Of a stretch of DNA of 64,000 bases, positions 61,887-64,000 are shown piece by piece. Both the position numbers and the translations under genes were made by a program. Source of the DNA: Hyphomicrobiales bacterium (GTDB lineage: Bacteria > Pseudomonadota > Alphaproteobacteria > Rhizobiales > Aestuariivirgaceae). Every line of letters starts with the position of its first letter. Positions within the stretch are counted from its first letter, which is position 1. The notes beneath the pieces are model-generated. The model was not told the DNA's origin, did no database searches, and saw only the letters and a program-made list of their open reading frames with translations. Location: NCBI GenBank assembly GCA_016710435.1, contig JADJVV010000001.1, positions 3,060,501-3,124,500 on the forward strand. The letters are read 5' to 3'.

Positions 61887-63050
61887 TTACTGTAACGGTA
61901 AAAACGTCTCCACGATGCGCGCCCAGAAGGCCGCACCCGGCACCAGCGCGGCGTCGTTGAAGTCATAGCCCGGGTCATGCAGGCTCTTGATGTTGCCGGA
62001 CCCCAATCCGAAGTAGCACCCCGGCACCTGTTGCAGGAAATAGGCGAAATCCTCAGAGAACATGATCGGCCCCGGCAGTTCCACGGCGCGCTGGTCCTGT
62101 CCCATCTCCACCGCGATGTCGCGCACCATGTTGGCGATCTGCGGCGTGTTGATGCCGACAGGATAACGGTAGCCTTCACCATAGACGACGTCCGCCCGGC
62201 ACCCGAATGACGCCGCCTGCTGCTGCAGGATTTCCGGGATGCGCCGCTCCATCAACGCCCGCGACGCCTCGCTCGTGGTGCGAACACCGATCTTCAGCGA
62301 GACCTCTTCCGGAATGGCCGTGGCAAGCACGCCGCCATTGATGGCACCCACCGTCACCACGGTGGGTTCCAGCGGATCGGCATTGCGCGCCACCGCTGTC
62401 TGCAACGCCATGACGGCAGAAGATGCCGCCACAACCGGGTCCACCGCCTGGTGCGGCAGGGCCCCGTGCCCGGCGACGCCGACAATCCGTGCACTGACGA
62501 TATCGACGGCCGCCGTGATCGCGCCCGGCCTCACCAGCACCTGCCCCACCGGATAACCCGGCATGTTGTGCAGGCCGAACACCGCATCCACCGGGAAGCG
62601 GTCGAAAATTCCCTCCTCGATCATGCGCAGCGCACCGCTGATGTCCTCTTCCGCAGGCTGGAAGATCAGGTGCACCGTGCCGTCGAAATTCCGGTTGGTG
62701 GAAAGGTAGAAGGCAAGGCCCAGCACCATCGTTGTGTGGCCGTCGTGGCCGCAGGCATGCATCACGCCGGGCACCGTCGAACAATGGCTCACGCCCGTCG
62801 TTTCCGTGATCGGCAGCGCATCCATGTCGGCGCGGATAGCGATGGCGCGTTCGTCTGAACCATTGCGCAACGTGCCGACAACGCCCGTGCCAGCAATTCC
62901 TGTCGTCACCTCAAAGCCCAGTTGCGACAGGATGTCGGCAACCACGGCTGCTGTGCGGTGTTCCTGGAACTGCAGTTCCGGATTGGCATGCAGGTCGCGC
63001 CGAATGGCCACGAGCTGCTCTTCGTATTGGGCTATAATGTCTTCGATCAT
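61887..63050 (-). CDS. M20-family amidohydrolase (hippurate / N-acyl-amino-acid hydrolase type)
   Basis: Metal-dependent amidohydrolase of the M20D group, 387 aa. N-terminal DLHANPELQFQEHRTA, metal ligands in VMHACGHDGHTTMVLG and FQPAEEDISGALRMIEEGIF, the conserved dimerisation domain (ARIVGVAGHGALPHQAVDPV) and C-terminal MFSEDFAYFLQQVPGCYFGLG. Members cleave N-acyl amino acids, hippurate or indole-acetyl conjugates. The ATG overlaps the stop of the ABC permease (ATGA), so uptake of an amino-acid-like substrate and its deacylation are probably linked; the substrate is not readable. Confidence 0.9.
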   Translation of the reverse strand: MIEDIIAQYEEQLVAIRRDLHANPELQFQEHRTAAVVADILSQLGFEVTTGIAGTGVVGTLRNGSDERAIAIRADMDALPITETTGVSHCSTVPGVMHACGHDGHTTMVLGLAFYLSTNRNFDGTVHLIFQPAEEDISGALRMIEEGIFDRFPVDAVFGLHNMPGYPVGQVLVRPGAITAAVDIVSARIVGVAGHGALPHQAVDPVVAASSAVMALQTAVARNADPLEPTVVTVGAINGGVLATAIPEEVSLKIGVRTTSEASRALMERRIPEILQQQAASFGCRADVVYGEGYRYPVGINTPQIANMVRDIAVEMGQDQRAVELPGPIMFSEDFAYFLQQVPGCYFGLGSGNIKSLHDPGYDFNDAALVPGAAFWARIVETFLPLQ

Positions 63051-63736
63051 CTGCGCGCCGGTATCTGCCTCTCCACCACGGCGAAGATACGCGTGATGAT
63101 GAAGGTGAGGATCATGTAGATGACCATCACAAGCAACAATGGTTCATAAATGATGTAGGTCTCTTGGCGGACACGGTCACTTACCCCAAACAAGTCAACA
63201 ACCGTCACAAGCGCCGCAAGCGGCGTGGACTTCAGTGTCAGGATCGTTTCGCCGCCCAGCGTGGGCAGGACATTGCGGATGGCTCGCGGCAGCCACACCC
63301 GGCGCAGCACCTGCCATGGCGACATGCCGATGGCGCGGGCGGCCTCCAGTTCACCCTTGGGAACCGAGAGGAAGGCACCCCGCATGATCTCCCCGGCATA
63401 GCCCGCCTCATTCAGAGCGAAGGCAAGGATGGCGTAGAAATAACCTTCGCGCAGGATCGGCCAGAACATGCTCTGCCGCAATTCGGGGAACGTGGCGAGC
63501 ACGCTGCCAAGGCCGTAGTAGAACAGGTAGAGCTGGATGAGCAGCGGCGTGCCGCGCATCACCGTGCAATAGGCAAGGGCGATGCGGCTCAGCCACTTCG
63601 GGCCTGTGACCTGCACCAGCCCGATGGGCACGGCGAGGACCAATCCCAGCCCCATGGAAATGACGAGCAATTGCATCGTCACTCCCAATCCCTGGATCAG
63701 CATCGGCAGATATTTGGGGAGCCAGCTCCAGTCCAT
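63047..63736 (-). CDS. Polar amino acid ABC transporter permease (HisM/ArtM type)
   Basis: A 229-residue inner-membrane permease of the amino-acid/opine class with about five helices and the EAA loop (VPKGELEAARAIGMSPWQVLRRVWLPRAIRNVLP). The ATG at 63736 follows GAGGGCAG and starts MDWSWLPKYLPML; the first helix is QLLVISMGLGLVLAVPIGLV. It lies 7 bases after the paralogous HisQ-type permease. The ATPase and periplasmic binding protein would lie beyond the window or elsewhere. Confidence 0.92.
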   Translation of the reverse strand: MDWSWLPKYLPMLIQGLGVTMQLLVISMGLGLVLAVPIGLVQVTGPKWLSRIALAYCTVMRGTPLLIQLYLFYYGLGSVLATFPELRQSMFWPILREGYFYAILAFALNEAGYAGEIMRGAFLSVPKGELEAARAIGMSPWQVLRRVWLPRAIRNVLPTLGGETILTLKSTPLAALVTVVDLFGVSDRVRQETYIIYEPLLLVMVIYMILTFIITRIFAVVERQIPARR

Positions 63737-63743
63737 GCTGCCC

Positions 63744-64000
63744 TCACGCCAGCTTGGGTTGGCCGCGGCGCACATGCGCTTCCAGCCGTGAGAGGAAGAA
63801 ATTCGAAACCAGCGTCATCGCCAGGTAGATGCAGCCGGACACGAAATAGAACAGGAAATAGCGCTTGGTGAACCCGGCGGCGTTCTTGGTCATCTGCGCC
63901 AGCTCGGCGGATGCGCCCGTCACCGTGATCAGCACCGTGTCCTTGATGACGATCAGCCACAGGTTGGCGAGGCCCGGAATGGCATTGGGCAACATCGCCG
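63744..64000 (-). CDS. Polar amino acid ABC transporter permease (HisQ type), 5' end outside window
   Basis: Only the C-terminal 85 or so residues are present: MLPNAIPGLANLWLIVIKDTV (end of the EAA-type loop and following helix), GASAELAQMTKNAAG, and the last helix YFVSGCIYLAMTLVSNFFLS, closing with basic residues. The frame is open to base 64000, so the first ATG seen here is internal. Its stop is 7 bases before the HisM-type permease. Confidence 0.87.
   Translation of the reverse strand, partial: AMLPNAIPGLANLWLIVIKDTVLITVTGASAELAQMTKNAAGFTKRYFLFYFVSGCIYLAMTLVSNFFLSRLEAHVRRGQPKLA

Overview
The window is about 64 kb of dense, GC-rich chromosomal DNA from an alphaproteobacterium, almost certainly a member of the Hyphomicrobiales (Rhizobiales). 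The evidence is gene order: pdhA-pdhB-(small gene)-pdhC-SGNH hydrolase-lpdA-lipA-coq10, then cinA/ispDF, dusB-ntrB-ntrC-ntrY-ntrX-hfq-hflX-mazG, then rlpA-dacF-tmk-holB-metG-tatD-MBL, and dgt-argS-SPOR-nagZ-scpA-scpB. I cannot name a genus from sequence alone. No CRISPR array, prophage, transposase or plasmid function is visible; this is a housekeeping segment with a few accessory patches.

Layout. 1-3050 (minus): a PepSY protein with a two-component pair (OmpR-type regulator, PhoQ-like kinase cut by the window edge) and an Rrf2 regulator. 3164-12484 (plus): FtsB-like divisome protein, then the pyruvate dehydrogenase complex (E1 alpha, lipoyl-bearing E1 beta, E2, E3) interleaved with a His-rich small protein, an SGNH esterase and three tandem GlsB/YeaQ membrane proteins, ending with lipoyl synthase and a Coq10/RatA START protein. 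12457-14099 (minus): cinA and fused ispDF. 14225-23281 (plus): dusB, both nitrogen two-component systems NtrBC and NtrYX, hfq and hflX. 23297-33850 (minus): mazG, then an operon read from rlpA/dacF through tmk, holB, metG, tatD and an MBL hydrolase to a large secreted protein of unknown function.

34010-39683 is the most accessory part: Sel1-repeat protein, DUF2147 protein, class II aldolase, tRNA-Ser(UGA), a solitary MalG-type ABC permease, a 382-bp gene-free stretch, two unrecognised small genes and a DenD-like dehydrogenase. 39698-46584 is envelope and sugar-nucleotide metabolism: DUF459 SGNH protein, lytic transglycosylase, galE, galU, an outer-membrane beta-barrel and KdsD. 46591-54873 (minus) is dgt-argS-SPOR-nagZ-scpA-scpB; the SPOR gene carries a clear one-base frameshift. 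erpA diverges from dgt.

55390-61621 (minus): riboflavin operon ribD-ribE-ribA-ribH under an FMN riboswitch, preceded by glmU-glmS. After tRNA-Lys(UUU), an operon of two polar amino-acid ABC permeases (one cut by the window end) and an M20 amidohydrolase closes the window.

I found no convincing complete novel system. The observations most worth a second look are the SPOR frameshift, two palindromic repeat elements (one intergenic, one inside the scpA coding region), the eight-cysteine 831-residue secreted protein, and the orphan permease beside tRNA-Ser.
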